This document shows, in pieces, positions 47,971 to 60,000 of a stretch of DNA of 64,000 bases. The position numbers and the translations under genes were made by a program. The DNA is from Spongilla lacustris (Eukaryota; Porifera; Demospongiae; Spongillida; Spongillidae). The notes beneath the pieces were generated by a model. That model did not search any database, had not been told where the DNA came from, and saw only the letters and a list, made by a program, of their open reading frames with translations. Location: NCBI GenBank assembly GCA_949361645.1, contig OX442426.1, positions 2,538,673 through 2,602,672 on the forward strand, given 5' to 3'. Position 1 is the stretch's first letter. The number at the start of each line of letters is the position of its first letter.

Positions 47971-48375
47971 CGTAATACGACTTGGATTTCAACATTTCTT
48001 TTGACGTACAAATACATTTGTGATGTAGCTGGTCAGTCTAAGGCGAGGTCTGAGGGAGGTGACGGGTCACGGCGCGGCTGTATGCGGCAACCAATTCAAC
48101 AATGGCATGATTTTAAAGCGTGCCATTCTACCTAGACTTTTTGGGGTGTCAGTGTGTGAACTGTATGTATTTTCTCGCGCATTTGTGACCGAATAGTGCT
48201 TGTTAGTGCCAAACGACATAATTTCGATGCCCAAAGGCTATTCTATTTTTGTTTACGTAATTAGAATGGGTCATAAACGGCTCGCTGTTATTGTAAAGCT
48301 ACATTCTGATTTCTAATAGCTCTTTTGATAAATGACACCCACTTAATTATAATGTAATAGTCATGGTTATTAAAT

Positions 48376-51300
48376 TTAATACTTACGCAATTGATTAATC
48401 AATGCATCACAACAATTTTTTAATACAACTGATACAACAATAAAGAAATTATTGAACAAGTTCATTTTTGCTACAATGTGTGCATAACCAGGAACCATCC
48501 TTGCAATACGAATCATTGACACAAGCTTTGTGATGCCAAGCATTACAAAAATCACAGCAGACCATTTCGTACCCATCATCAGGCATCCTACAATAGCAAT
48601 GCAGAATACATTCTTCAACTTTGGAAACTTTGTCAGCTGGTCTGCGGTGCTTTAGGACTGGAAAAGGCGAGATCTTCATTTTCTCAATCAAATGTGGGAT
48701 CTTGATCAAATGCTAAACTTGTTAGCACAGCAATGGCATATAAATCACAATCTACTGCACCTCTCTGCTTAGATATATTCATAACTTGTATCTGGAATGA
48801 TGGTTCTGCGCATTGTACATGTACTAGCCTTGCTACAACTTGAAAGGTATCAGCAGATACAGATGTGTATGCACTGTCGTACAAACGCACCTGGTTTTCA
48901 TGTATAAGAACACATGCCCAGTGACATTTTCTGATAAAAATGACCTGCATTAATTTTGCAGAGGACTCCGGAAATCTTCTGATATAAGATTTGTTTTGCT
49001 CAAGCGTATTTTGGAAACCATCTATATTCGAGAACTGATGTTTCAGTAGAAACTGAGCAAAGTTGATGTGAGCATCTGATAGCTCGTGTCCTCCAATCAA
49101 CCGATCCTTATTTTGTTTCGTCAGGGTTACAATTCCATGTTTGACCCTAATGTGCTCACCTACTTCCTGTAATTTTTTTATGTCTGTAGATATGTCTATG
49201 ATGGCCTTTGTAGATTGTTGATCATCGGCACAGACACATAAGGTGGTGATGTGATCAATAGCAGCGGTGGTAAGGGTTACTGTGTGAGCTGTCAATAAAG
49301 CAATTTTACCTTCATCAAGGGAAAATAACTTACTACTACTTGCTTCTGGGCAATCCATAGATGTAAAACAGCCTCGTGACAGTGTGCATAAGTATGACTT
49401 TGTAGACAAAAAGGAATGATTTTCTATGGTATTTCTATGTACATTCAACTCAAACATTTTTGAATCAGATGAATTAAACCAAGAACACATGACTCCCGTC
49501 TGTTTTGCTTAAGAAGTTTTGTTGTAACTAGTTTCTTTATACTGCCATTTCCTTTTTGTTTTTTCACTTTGTGTAGCAAAATTGCAAAACTTTGCCAAGC
49601 TTCCATTTACACGGTTCCGGAAACTTAAACGCACATATGTCACCTATTGAAATCACATCACAAATAGTCGGAACAGTGGCATTCGTGTCGATTTCGTTAG
49701 TACTAACACTTGAATAAGGTTGCTTTTCTCTAACTCTATAAAGGCGATCTGAAGAAACCCTTTTTCCTTCTTGAAATAGCCACACTGCAGTTGTTTTGTG
49801 GATGTAAATTGTGTGGCCAACGTGGCTTACTTCAACAAATCGGGAACACTTCTTTGATGCCTTAGAGCTTTGCACAGGATTTTTGGTATAAATTGGTAGA
49901 GATGTACCTGACTGCATCTTCTTGTAGGAGACGTGTTCCTGCATTTGTATCAACTGCTTTAGAAGGTCCCCCTCGACTAGTTTAGCACTTTTTAAATCAT
50001 CGAGACTTGACATGACTTCCTCTTCATCAACAGCACAGCATGCTTCTTTCAGCAACTCAGCTTCATTCACATCACTTCTTGGTGGCTCTTCATCATCAAG
50101 TTCTTCATCATCTTCTTCTGCTTCAGGAATTATACTGCCTGCCAATTCATTTTCAACTTCCATGTTCCTTTCCAAAGATAACTCGATCCCAAGCATCTCG
50201 ATATCTTTCATTGCTAATTTCCTTCCGCATTCGACAGCATCTTCAATGTTAGCATCAGTTATACCCTGAAGGGTAAATGTAACTTGTGTATTAGATCCAT
50301 CTTTGTTGTTATGCTTTTCACAGTGTGGATACCTAATGCCATTCTGTGCTGATTCAGCCTCAAGTCTAAACTGAATCTGAAGTCGGTGTAGCCTTCTTAA
50401 TAACCCAAGCATTTCCACATTTATAACAGTGGAGAAAGTAGTGGTCATGCTGCGAACAACCCTAAAGGTTTTTTCACATGACTGTGACCCAAGCTTCCAA
50501 GGACTGAATAGGGCAGCACCGTCCGAATAATGATCCCGCAATGTTCTCATGAAAATGATTAGAGCATGTGCATTTAGCTCTATACACAAATAAGCATTCC
50601 GCGTTATGAAGTTGTTGCCCAAGGAGTAGCTTGGAACAGACAAAAGCCATTGGCGCCAATATCGAAAAAAGAACACAGCATACCAAATGTTGGATATTCT
50701 ATCAAGTGGACTAAGCTCTTTATTTAGATAACTATCTAAAACAGCTTTCAAAGCTTTAAGATACACAAGAGTACCCTTAGCATCTGGGATCTGAGAAATT
50801 TGTGCCATCATACTGCTGCTTGTAATGCGCAGCACCGAATCAATGTTTTGCTTGTCCCTGCAATCTATATCTCGCTCTCTCAGGCCATGTTGATCTTTAA
50901 AATAAGTACTTTGCACCAACTGCAAATGATGGGCACCAGCAACATACTTTCCTATGATGGATGGAGTTAAGAGTGTTTTGTCCCCACATGTACTGTATTT
51001 TGCTACCTGTGTTGGTTTTTTAAGAAAAAACCATGACTTCCAATGCGATGGAATGCAAGATTTCTCATCTTTTGAAGCATGCATAGTAAATAATGCAGTA
51101 CAATACTGCATGTTTTTTAGTTCTCTCGAGTTGCCATCTGAGCCAAAACTTAGCACAGAGATTCCTCTTTTTTGACACTCACTTGAAATATGCGACCATC
51201 ACTTTAAAAGAATATCTGCAGTGAACTTATTATCAGTACTGATACAAGCTAAAGGAAAGGCAGTAAATCCTGGTGAAAGAGGCTGGGCTATGTAGACTAA

Positions 51301-53232
51301 AGCATATTTCTATATCTTGGAACTTTTGAAAGAATCTTCAATAGATTGAAAAGAAATAGCTACATGAGCCTCAATAGAGGGTAAGCTATCCTTACCTTCA
51401 GGCAGCACAAACCCCACTAATCTATTTGTTTCTGGATCGTAATCAACTCTTGCAACTAAACGAGTTGCATCTTCACCGATGACAATTACTCTTGCGCATT
51501 TATAGCTGTTTATGTGATTAGCTAATTGGTCAAATCTAAATTCCCCTTCATTCATAACCTCATACTCATTGTGGACAATTCGTTGGACAGTCCTAAGTGA
51601 TGGCAGAGCTTGAGGCATGGTCTGATGAACAAATGAGTATGCAAGGGGCCCTGCATAAATGAACAATGATGTTGAAAATTTTTTCATGACGTGATCATGA
51701 CGACGTTCTTTTGGTAACTTGTGTATATTAAACTGTGCATTATCCATAAGGCTTTGAAAAAGTAGTGTGAATGTTCCTTTAAGAGCAGCTTGCCTAGTAT
51801 CGATGCACTTAGCAATATTAGGATTATCAATGATTAGGGTTTCTATGTCCTTTGCAACACTGAAATATGATGTTAGTTTAACCTGTGATGGATCAGAATC
51901 TGCTTTAAGAATGGACTGCTGTTTCCTGAAGCTTCTGCTCCAGTCATTATGTATTGCTGTACTAGTACTAGTCTGTGCAGTTGAAAGGCTACCTAAGTCT
52001 ACATGTAAAGAGGAATTTTCACTACCCCCTCCTACTTCTTTTGAACAGGAGGGGGGTTGTGAAAACCCTGCTTGTTAGGGAGGCTGCTATGTGGTACTGA
52101 ATGCAGATTAGGCTGACAATTGATGTGCATATTGACAGCTGGAGGTGATGATGAGCTACATGTAGATGATGTCAGTAGTAGTGATGGTGCAGCTGCTGGT
52201 TCAAAGTCAGCTATAGGTGTACTAAATTTATCAATTGGACTTTGTACATGTATGTGATATTTATCTTTCTGAACTTGGTGCTTTTTTGGCTTTGACATAC
52301 AAATTGCTGACAGCGACAGCTGGAGGTGACGATGAACTGGAACTAGATGAAGATGAAGTAGTAGATGATGGTGGTGGTGGTGATGGTGAAGGATCTACAT
52401 GCAAGTTAGTTGCTGAGTTGGCATACACTGTGGTGACAGTTGGAGATGTTGATAAAAGCAATGCTGAAGAAGAATTGGATGGTACATTAGCTGATTTAGA
52501 TGTGCAAGGCTTATCAGCTTGTGATGGTAGGTTCAAGAAGTATTTTTTCAATGTGATTATGCTCTTTGGGAGCCTTGAAACATGTACTAACAAGATTAGC
52601 TTATTGTGTTTAGTACTAAGAATGAGATTTCTAGAACACAACTTGCAACTCACCACAGCTTGTTCTTCTTTCATAGTCAACTCATAGTGTACATTTTCTT
52701 GCAAACTTCACAGCCTTTCATCAGATAACTTTTTTTGCCACGCATTGATCTGCTGACGAAGTCTCGGAATAATCGTCGCGGTAGTGCGGCTTTCCGTTAA
52801 AGTAGAAATTTCTCCAGCTGGAGCTTGTGCAGCTGCTGCGGCTTCTGGTTCACTGCTTTTTTCCATTTTCTTCGTAGCAGGCCGAACAGCATCATTGAGG
52901 AGGTCGTGACATACGTGGCTTGAGCGCAGTTCTTGCACAAATCGCTCGATTCTAATACGGTGTCCAGGAGGAAATTTGCACGTTGATCCAAGTAATGGAG
53001 CATGCATGTACCTGGCGTCACCTGGAAAGTTGGAAGAGATGTATTCTTCAATGATCTGGATGGAATTGCCCAGTAGGTTTCCAACATCCATGCGTGCCAA
53101 AGTGTCGAGTGTGTCGAATCCCGCAGCCAACATGCAACTGACTATGTAGCCTGGCAGCTTTGACCTCAACAGGCGCTCAACACACTTAACTTTTGATTCT
53201 TCTGATTCTGAATCGCAAGCTCCGAGCTCCAT
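48376..53232 (-). mobile_element. Large DNA transposon gene: helical module, zinc finger, transposase-like core, ULP1 protease, PHD finger (inactivated)
   Basis: Reading down the minus strand: 53232-52708, a helical N-terminal module ending CKFPPGHRIRIERFVQ. After one in-frame TGA comes a zinc-finger-like piece (SCKLCSRNLILSTKH). Next are a conserved frame with QALPSLRTVQRIVHNEY and VIGEDATRLVARVDYD (51747-51310), then two in-frame stops (TAG near 51310, TGA near 51203). A 530-residue frame (51156-49564) follows, with GSQSCEKTFRVVRSMT and an acidic stretch. A frameshift then leads to a ULP1/C48-type cysteine protease (49490-48684) showing HWACVLI, YDS, Gln and DCDLYAIA in catalytic order. A last shift leads to a PHD finger (48670-48460, CDFCNAWHHKAC, WLCTHC). 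At least three stops and two frameshifts inactivate this copy. I cannot place it in a named superfamily. Confidence 0.7.
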
Positions 53233-53359
53233 ACTGATTATTTCGTACGAGAATAAGTATACTGATGTTCCATTGGTATAATTGGCATATAATTAAAAAA
53301 ATTAATAATTATTATTCTATTAGCAAAAGTAGTTATAAAAAATTCATTAGTTTTAAAAG

Positions 53360-53575
53360 AAAATACGGATGTGATTTCTAATTTTACGGCTGTGATTTGT
53401 TAATTTACGGTGATTTCTAGATTTCAATGTGATTTCTACCGTATTTCAAGTGATTTCGTGATTTCTGACGGATTTCTAGATTTCAATATGATTTCGAGAT
53501 TTCTCCAGGATTTCTATTGATTTCAAGATTTCTATTTGATTTCTCACTAGAGTGTACAAGATTTCAATGGTGGCG
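53360..53575 (+). repeat. GATTTC-rich array, right of ULP1 element
   Basis: Words such as GTGATTTCTAGATTTCAATG and GATTTCGTGATTTCTGACGG recur through about 215 bp immediately 5' (minus-strand sense) of the transposon's first ORF. The array ends with GGTGGCGGACCCCTCGG, a border also seen after the third array near 56575. Confidence 0.82.
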
Positions 53576-53790
53576 GACCCCTCGGCTTACTCGAGGTTGC
53601 AATGAATGTTGCGTATTTTCTCCAAGAGCGAGGTGTGAAAAGTCTCCATGTGTTAGTCGGTACTGTAAATCACACTTGTGCTATTTTTAAAAATAAGTTG
53701 TTGAGTCTTGCATAGTCATACATCAATGTGAAAGGTTTTTATTATGCCACACTAACGTGTATGTAAATAGGGGGGGGACTTATTACATGT

Positions 53791-54326
53791 TTCTACCACT
53801 CTGAAAATATGTACTGGGTCACACTGAATGTGAAAATAAATTTCAAAGAATTTTTAACCCCTCACAACCCCCCTGTACATATCCCTTGAAGTTCTTGCAT
53901 ATATCGTAAATGAATAAAACAGAGGACGGCATGAGTAGAAACAAGGTCTAAAGGGGGGAAATGCCTTGGGGGTGTAGGCTACTTTAAATCAGGTGATCTT
54001 ACTCATGGTGTTTTGCCAAAAAAAAGACTGTAGCTTTTTGTGCATTAATACATGTACTTAATTGAGCTATTTGTGATATATTGGCAACATCTACTAGTGC
54101 AATGTACTCCTGCTTTTCAATGGCTTTATCTCTTGCCTGCTAGAACTGAATGCTTTAAGCTCCTAAATTTGAAAAAGGCTGAATTTAACTGTGCCACTGA
54201 TAGTTAATTATGCATTTTAGGTATGCTTTTGAAATGTGAAGGGGTATAGAAGCAATGCATTAATACTCTTATAAACCAGTTTTTCACATTCAGTGTGACA
54301 CAGTACATATTATCAGAGTGGTAGAA
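53791..54326. mobile_element. MITE with 46-bp terminal inverted repeats
   Basis: TTCTACCACTCTGAAAATAT at 53791 and following bases through 53836 pair with the reverse complement of 54281-54326, with about two mismatches. The 536-bp interior is non-coding. Exact ends and the target duplication are unclear; both flanks contain ACAT-like words. Confidence 0.7.
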
Positions 54327-56395
54327 AAAGAACATAGAAAATAACACACACACACACACACACACGCACCTACTCTTATGTTACTGATGTTTTTATGTCA
54401 GTGTGTGCTTATCAACTCAATTGTCTCAAGTTTTTGGCTAGATTTTCATAGAAAGACTGCTCTTTTAAGAGAGGGAATGCATGCAAGTTCCCAGGTCAGA
54501 GTGGACCAACATATGGGTAGATTCTCTTGTTTTGTTATGTGAGGGTGTGCATTCAATACCTAACAGTTAAGTAACCTTGCACAACATGATTGCGCATACT
54601 GTTCAGGTATTAAAACCTCTGTGCTAAATAAAGTGTGCTTTCAAAATGTAATATTGTGAGCATCTAGCTGTGTGCATTATTCATTTAAACACCTGTAAGT
54701 TTTAGATAATGGGGAAAATTGCAGTTTTATAGAAAGGTGTGCTTTGCATCATCATATTGGATCATAGTGTGCTATTGCTAATGTTTCTGCTTTTACAGTT
54801 TGGTTCTTATATGGCCATAGCATCTCAACAAAAGTTAGAAAGAGCACCAGTACATAATCTTGATGCTGACCAAAGTGTTGGCTTTATAAAATTTTAAGAG
54901 GATCAAAGCAGTGACTTACAGCTTCATCAACACAAGTTAAATGTGCAGCACATTATACATGTATAATTGATAATACTGTTACCATGCAGGATGATGCAAA
55001 GGATATTCCAAGGTAGTCAAAATGTATAAAACCTGAATTGTGCCTCTTGCAAAATTGCAAATCTTACCTTGGATAGAACAATCTAGAGAAACTCGTTTAC
55101 ACATGGGTAGATCGTATAAATGACTACCCTTGAACTTCTATGTTTCTTTCATTACGCAATTTTTTATTATGCTCTTGCCAATGCCTAAATGAAAGACAGA
55201 TGTAAATTAAGGCAGTATATTACTAGTACACATACCTAATTCCTTAGTTTATCTTTTACTGCTATATGGTGCCATAGGTGGTGTATATACCTATGTACAT
55301 GTATACATCCGTGTTTTGTAAAACTTCAAGGGTACTGTACAGGGGGGTTACTCTTAGTATAAAAATTTAAAATACATGTTTTCCTATGTTTCTTAATGCC
55401 CTCCATATTCTGAGAGGGGTAGAAACCAAAGTCATACCTAAGACCCCCCCCCCCCCCCCCCCCCCCAATGTAAACTATGTATAGATCGTATACGTGTACA
55501 AGGTACATATATGCGTGTGACCTCTCAGTCACGTGGATACACAAGGGTCAACTGATGTACATCTAACCCAAATACTTACTGTATCATGCACTCTGTCGAA
55601 TTCGGATAGACCTTATTCGACCGCAAATATGACGTGTGTGATATGCATGTGACATAATTGGAAAGGCGTCGCCGTTAATTGGAAAGGCGTCGCCGTTAAT
55701 GAGATACACGAATATGGGTGAACTGTCGGATTCGTTTAAAGCAGCTTGATACGGTGGGAAAGTTACGCTATAAAGAGAAGCTTGGTATGCTAGTGGTAAC
55801 CACAGGTCCATACAGTACTTCAAGAGACGTTTGGCCGGCCCACTAAATGTTTTCTTCGACGCATTTCACAAGGGCTGTGTAAATCATGACAGCTCAACTC
55901 CGCAATTGAGGCGCAGAATTTCAACAACTCTACACCGTGTTAACATGCTTTATATCTGAATACACCCACTAGACATCACTACACGTGGATTCTGCTTGGC
56001 GATACCGTTCCGTGTTCTATCTTTACAAAAATTGGCTCACAGTACAAGTTATTAAATTGCCTTGTCTTGATTATGTTACAAAACACGAGGTGAAGTCAAA
56101 TCAGTCCTATTACACCCACGGTATGATAGAGAGCTTATTTATGTCTGGTGTTCCTTTTTCCCCTTTTCACGGAGGGCCAGAGGGATTACAAGATTGTTTT
56201 CAATACAGGGACAGCAAACTATAACCTCGCACCACGCGGATCACCAAATCGATACAAAAGAACGGAACCAAACTTGTATGAAAGTTTTAGGCCTTGAAAA
56301 GTGATCGCTGATAGTTCCTGAACTCACTCGCCTTTAGAGAACTTCGTGTCGCGTGATGTAATTGAACCAATATTGGACGTGTCGAGTGAGTAATA
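54327..56395. other. Stretch without recognised gene
   Basis: AT-rich intergenic DNA with a CA run (54344-54366), a C run (55443-55466) and a 21-bp tandem duplication (TTGGAAAGGCGTCGCCGTTAA twice, about 55657-55699). Open frames at 55584-55823 and 55985-56224 are motif-free. The former owes part of its length to the 21-bp duplication. Confidence 0.5.
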
Positions 56396-56580
56396 ACCGG
56401 AGTAAAATGTCTAGATATCCGGAAATTCATTAAAATACGGAAATTTCATTAATTTCTGACGAAATTTTCATTAGAATACGGGATCATTGTATTACGGAAA
56501 TTTCTGCCGGATTTCTGTATTTCAGAAATTTCGAAATTATATTTCTGAGCTTGATTTCTGGCGTGTCGGACCTCTCGGTT
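56395..56580 (+). repeat. Third GATTTC/AATTTC array, upstream of ankyrin-Roco start
   Basis: Degenerate words (ACGGAAATTTC, CCGGATTTCTGTATTTC, TTGATTTCTGGCG) fill about 180 bp and end with GTGTCGGACCTCTCGG. This closely matches the border GTGGCGGACCCCTCGG after the array at 53575. The array ends about 40 bp before the start codon of the next gene, so it overlaps the likely promoter or 5' UTR. Confidence 0.7.
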
Positions 56581-56618
56581 GATCCAGTTTTGCGGGCGCT
56601 GTTGCATTGTCATTCATG

Positions 56619-57050
56619 ATGGCCACAGAGGAGAGCGCTGAACACAGAGTGACGCAGGACGATGAGGTGAGTTAAAAATTACACACCTACTCCGCGAAGG
56701 ATTAGGGAGGGGGCGGGAAGTTAAATAATCCATTTACAGTGCCGGCTCGCAAGAGCGAAAAGTCACACCTCGTAAGAGCTAGGGCGAAAGGCAAATTCAT
56801 CGTGGAGTTAGGAAAACTGTTTGTGCTCATAGCACAATCATACCGCTTTCATCAGTAAAATTCATTAGGTGATGGCCGGTCCAGATAGATCAATATCGAT
56901 ACAAGAAGCAGTATGGTTGCGCTATGAACAACAACAGTTTTCAGTCCCAACTCCACATTGAATGTACCTTATTTTTCGCTCTTGCGAGGTGTGACTTTTC
57001 GCTCTTGCGAGGTGTGACTTTTCGCTCTTGCGATATTAAGAAGGGCCTAG

Positions 57051-57089
<39 letters not shown>

Positions 57090-60000
57090 TGTACTGAGTT
57101 CAGGATTGATGCGATCGCTCATACGTACGGACTGACAATTTTGTGGGTGGGTATAATTAGATGGGCGAGTCTCGCGAAGTATCACTGTTCAGTATGCAAC
57201 AATTGATTATTGACTAATGAACCCATGCCTACACAGTGCAGTAGCAGGGTTTCGCGGTTACATAGACTTCAACATGTATAGCGGTTAACCGCTAACCGCC
57301 CATAAAATCTATATATCGCGGCAACCTGTGCACTGATATCAATATAATGGCATTCGATTTTTGTGACCGTATTATAGGACGATTTTGACGATTATTGCCA
57401 AAATTGATCACTTCTTATGCAATTATAAAATAATATTGCAATCACTGCCAAGCAACTAAATATAATAACATTCTTGGCCAAGAAAACTTTGTAGTCAGCC
57501 TGCCTCAGTACAGGTATCACAACAGTATCCATAACATGCATGCATGTGTATATCTCGATGGGAGATCATACCTGGGATTTGACTTCTGCACGAAGTGTCT
57601 AAAACCTGGTTTGTCAACAGTGCACGATGGCACTGCATCTTTTGCTAGATAGTATGCCACTGCAATGGCACTGTTGACAAAGCACGGTTCACTGATTTCT
57701 TTTGTCTGAATACTATTCCGTGAATACTTGGATACTGATGCAATTACAGCTGACAAGGTAGACTGATCATTTCCTTTTTAAGAAGCTGTTTTGTAAGTGC
57801 TTTAGGAGTGATCTCTGCAAAAAGCGTAGGGTGGTACTCTCGTAAATGTTGGAAAAGATTTGTTGTGTTACTAGCCTTGGCCTGCACACTTTTCCTGCAT
57901 GATCGACAAATAGGGTTGTCCAGCTCCTTTTCAACAAGTACGCCTTCCTTTGTGGCTCGTAACCCAAAGTGCCGCCAAACTGAACTTTTGTGGTTTACGA
58001 GTTCCGCCATCGTTGGCCCTTGAGCATGCACACTACACCTTTGTAATCGCATTCACTGTTAATGTCTGCTTATACACACGCCCATGTTTATTTATTCATT
58101 GTCTACCACGATAATCATCAGGTGTACAGAACTGCCGATTAGATGCTTACAATTGGGGGTGTAATTGTAACACCGAATAATTGCCCAATACTAATATGCA
58201 GACGAGCACATGTGCTTTAACCATTGAACTGCTATAGTGGCGTGATTGACGCTAACTTAATAATCATATATATATGTGTAGCCTAGCATACACGTCATTC
58301 AACTGCTAAAAAAAATCCTTCCACTAGCAATGTACAATCTATTCCATAAAGTATTGTTTTTGGCTGTACCATACTGTACATAGTGTATTTGTTGTCGTTC
58401 CTTGAAAATTTCCCACATCATAATACTCAACGAGTAAACTGCTAGGCCTTATGGCTCAACCACAGAGCTCTAGTGTATTTGAATAAAATCAAATTAGTCT
58501 CTGTCATGAATATAACATACACCCTTGTTGACTATTTGTCATGCAACAATATTCAAAAACACAAGGGCTCTGGGCCTGCAACTAAATGTATGGCATAACC
58601 AACAACAATATATTATGGGATTAGTTGTACATTGATTGGACTACAAGGTAGCCTTGAAGATAGATGTACATGTACATAGAATATTGCAGCACTCTTTGGT
58701 GCATTGACATATGTGTTAACCACCTACAGATCATTAGGGGCATTGCCACCTTGATGGCCTATTGCAGTTAGGCCACCAAAGTGGCAAGTTTAGGGTTAAC
58801 TCATTGCCATTAGTAACCACCTTTCACCCCATCTAGCTACTCCACAAAGCTTGCATTGAAGCTGACCTGTCCAGGGTGAAGGATCTAGTGGAGAAGCATC
58901 AATGTGATCCCAATGCCAAATATAAAAATGGGAATACTGCACTTAATGTGGCTGCATTTTCAGGTAGTTTAAATATTCTCAAATATTTCCTTGACGAAAG
59001 AAAATGCAGTTCTAAATGCACTGGCCGATTGAACAGATCGCTGTTGCATAATGCGTGTGAAGGAAAATCAAATCTAGAAGTGGTGAAATACCTTGTGGAA
59101 ATACACATGTTAGACCCCCAAACAAGAGATAAGAAGAACAACACCTCGTTGAATATTGCAGCATCTTCAAGTACATATAGTCTGGATATCCTGAAATATT
59201 TCATTGATACAAGGAAATATGGTACAAGATACACAGGAGATATGGGTAGAACACTGTTGCATAATGCATGTGAAGAGCATGGGAGTCTAGATGCTGTGAA
59301 GTATTTGGTGGAGCAATGTGGTTATGATGTCTTTGGCAAAGATGAAGATGGAAACATTCCTCTCCATATTGCTGCTCGTTATGGTCATCTTGATATAGTG
59401 GTATATTTAATAGAAGATAAAAAATGTGATCCAAAATTTCCAGGTAAATATGATCGAACACCTTTGAATTATGCTTGTGAGAAGAGCCTGGCAATTGTGA
59501 AGTACTTGGTTGAGACGCATGGGTGCGACCCAAATGAAAGTGGAGACAGTAATGGAGATTTTCCAATACATAGGGCTGCGCTATCAAATGATCTTGATAT
59601 TTTAAAATATCTTATTGAAGAAAAAAAGTGCAAAAATATTACAGTTCCTGGTAGTTGGAAGAGGAATTTGTTGCACAATGCTTGTGTTGTTGGGAATCTA
59701 GCCACAGTGAAGTATTTAGTTGAGGAGCATGGTTTTGACGTTAATTGCAGTGATCTCCATGGCTTCATAGCTCTTGATGGAGCCACCAGTTCAAATATTG
59801 CACCTATTATAGATTATCTGAAGAAAAAGATGGGTATAGAAATCCCTCCATTCCCACGTGTAAGTAATGCAATATTTGAGCTAGACCAATTTGGATTATA
59901 TCGTTGCACAACATTACATGTATGTAAGTTAAGCCATTCAAATTTGATAAGTTGTTTCTGACTGACCCCCAAAGAGGAGTATTTGGATAACTAGATCACA

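Noticed and set aside
49964..50269. Ser-rich plus-strand ORF
   Set aside because: Antisense shadow of the acidic Asp/Glu stretch in the minus-strand transposon ORF.
52235..52687. Asp/Glu-rich plus-strand ORF of 150 codons
   Set aside because: Antisense to the Ser-rich linker and zinc-finger piece of the transposon; the minus reading has the domain homology.
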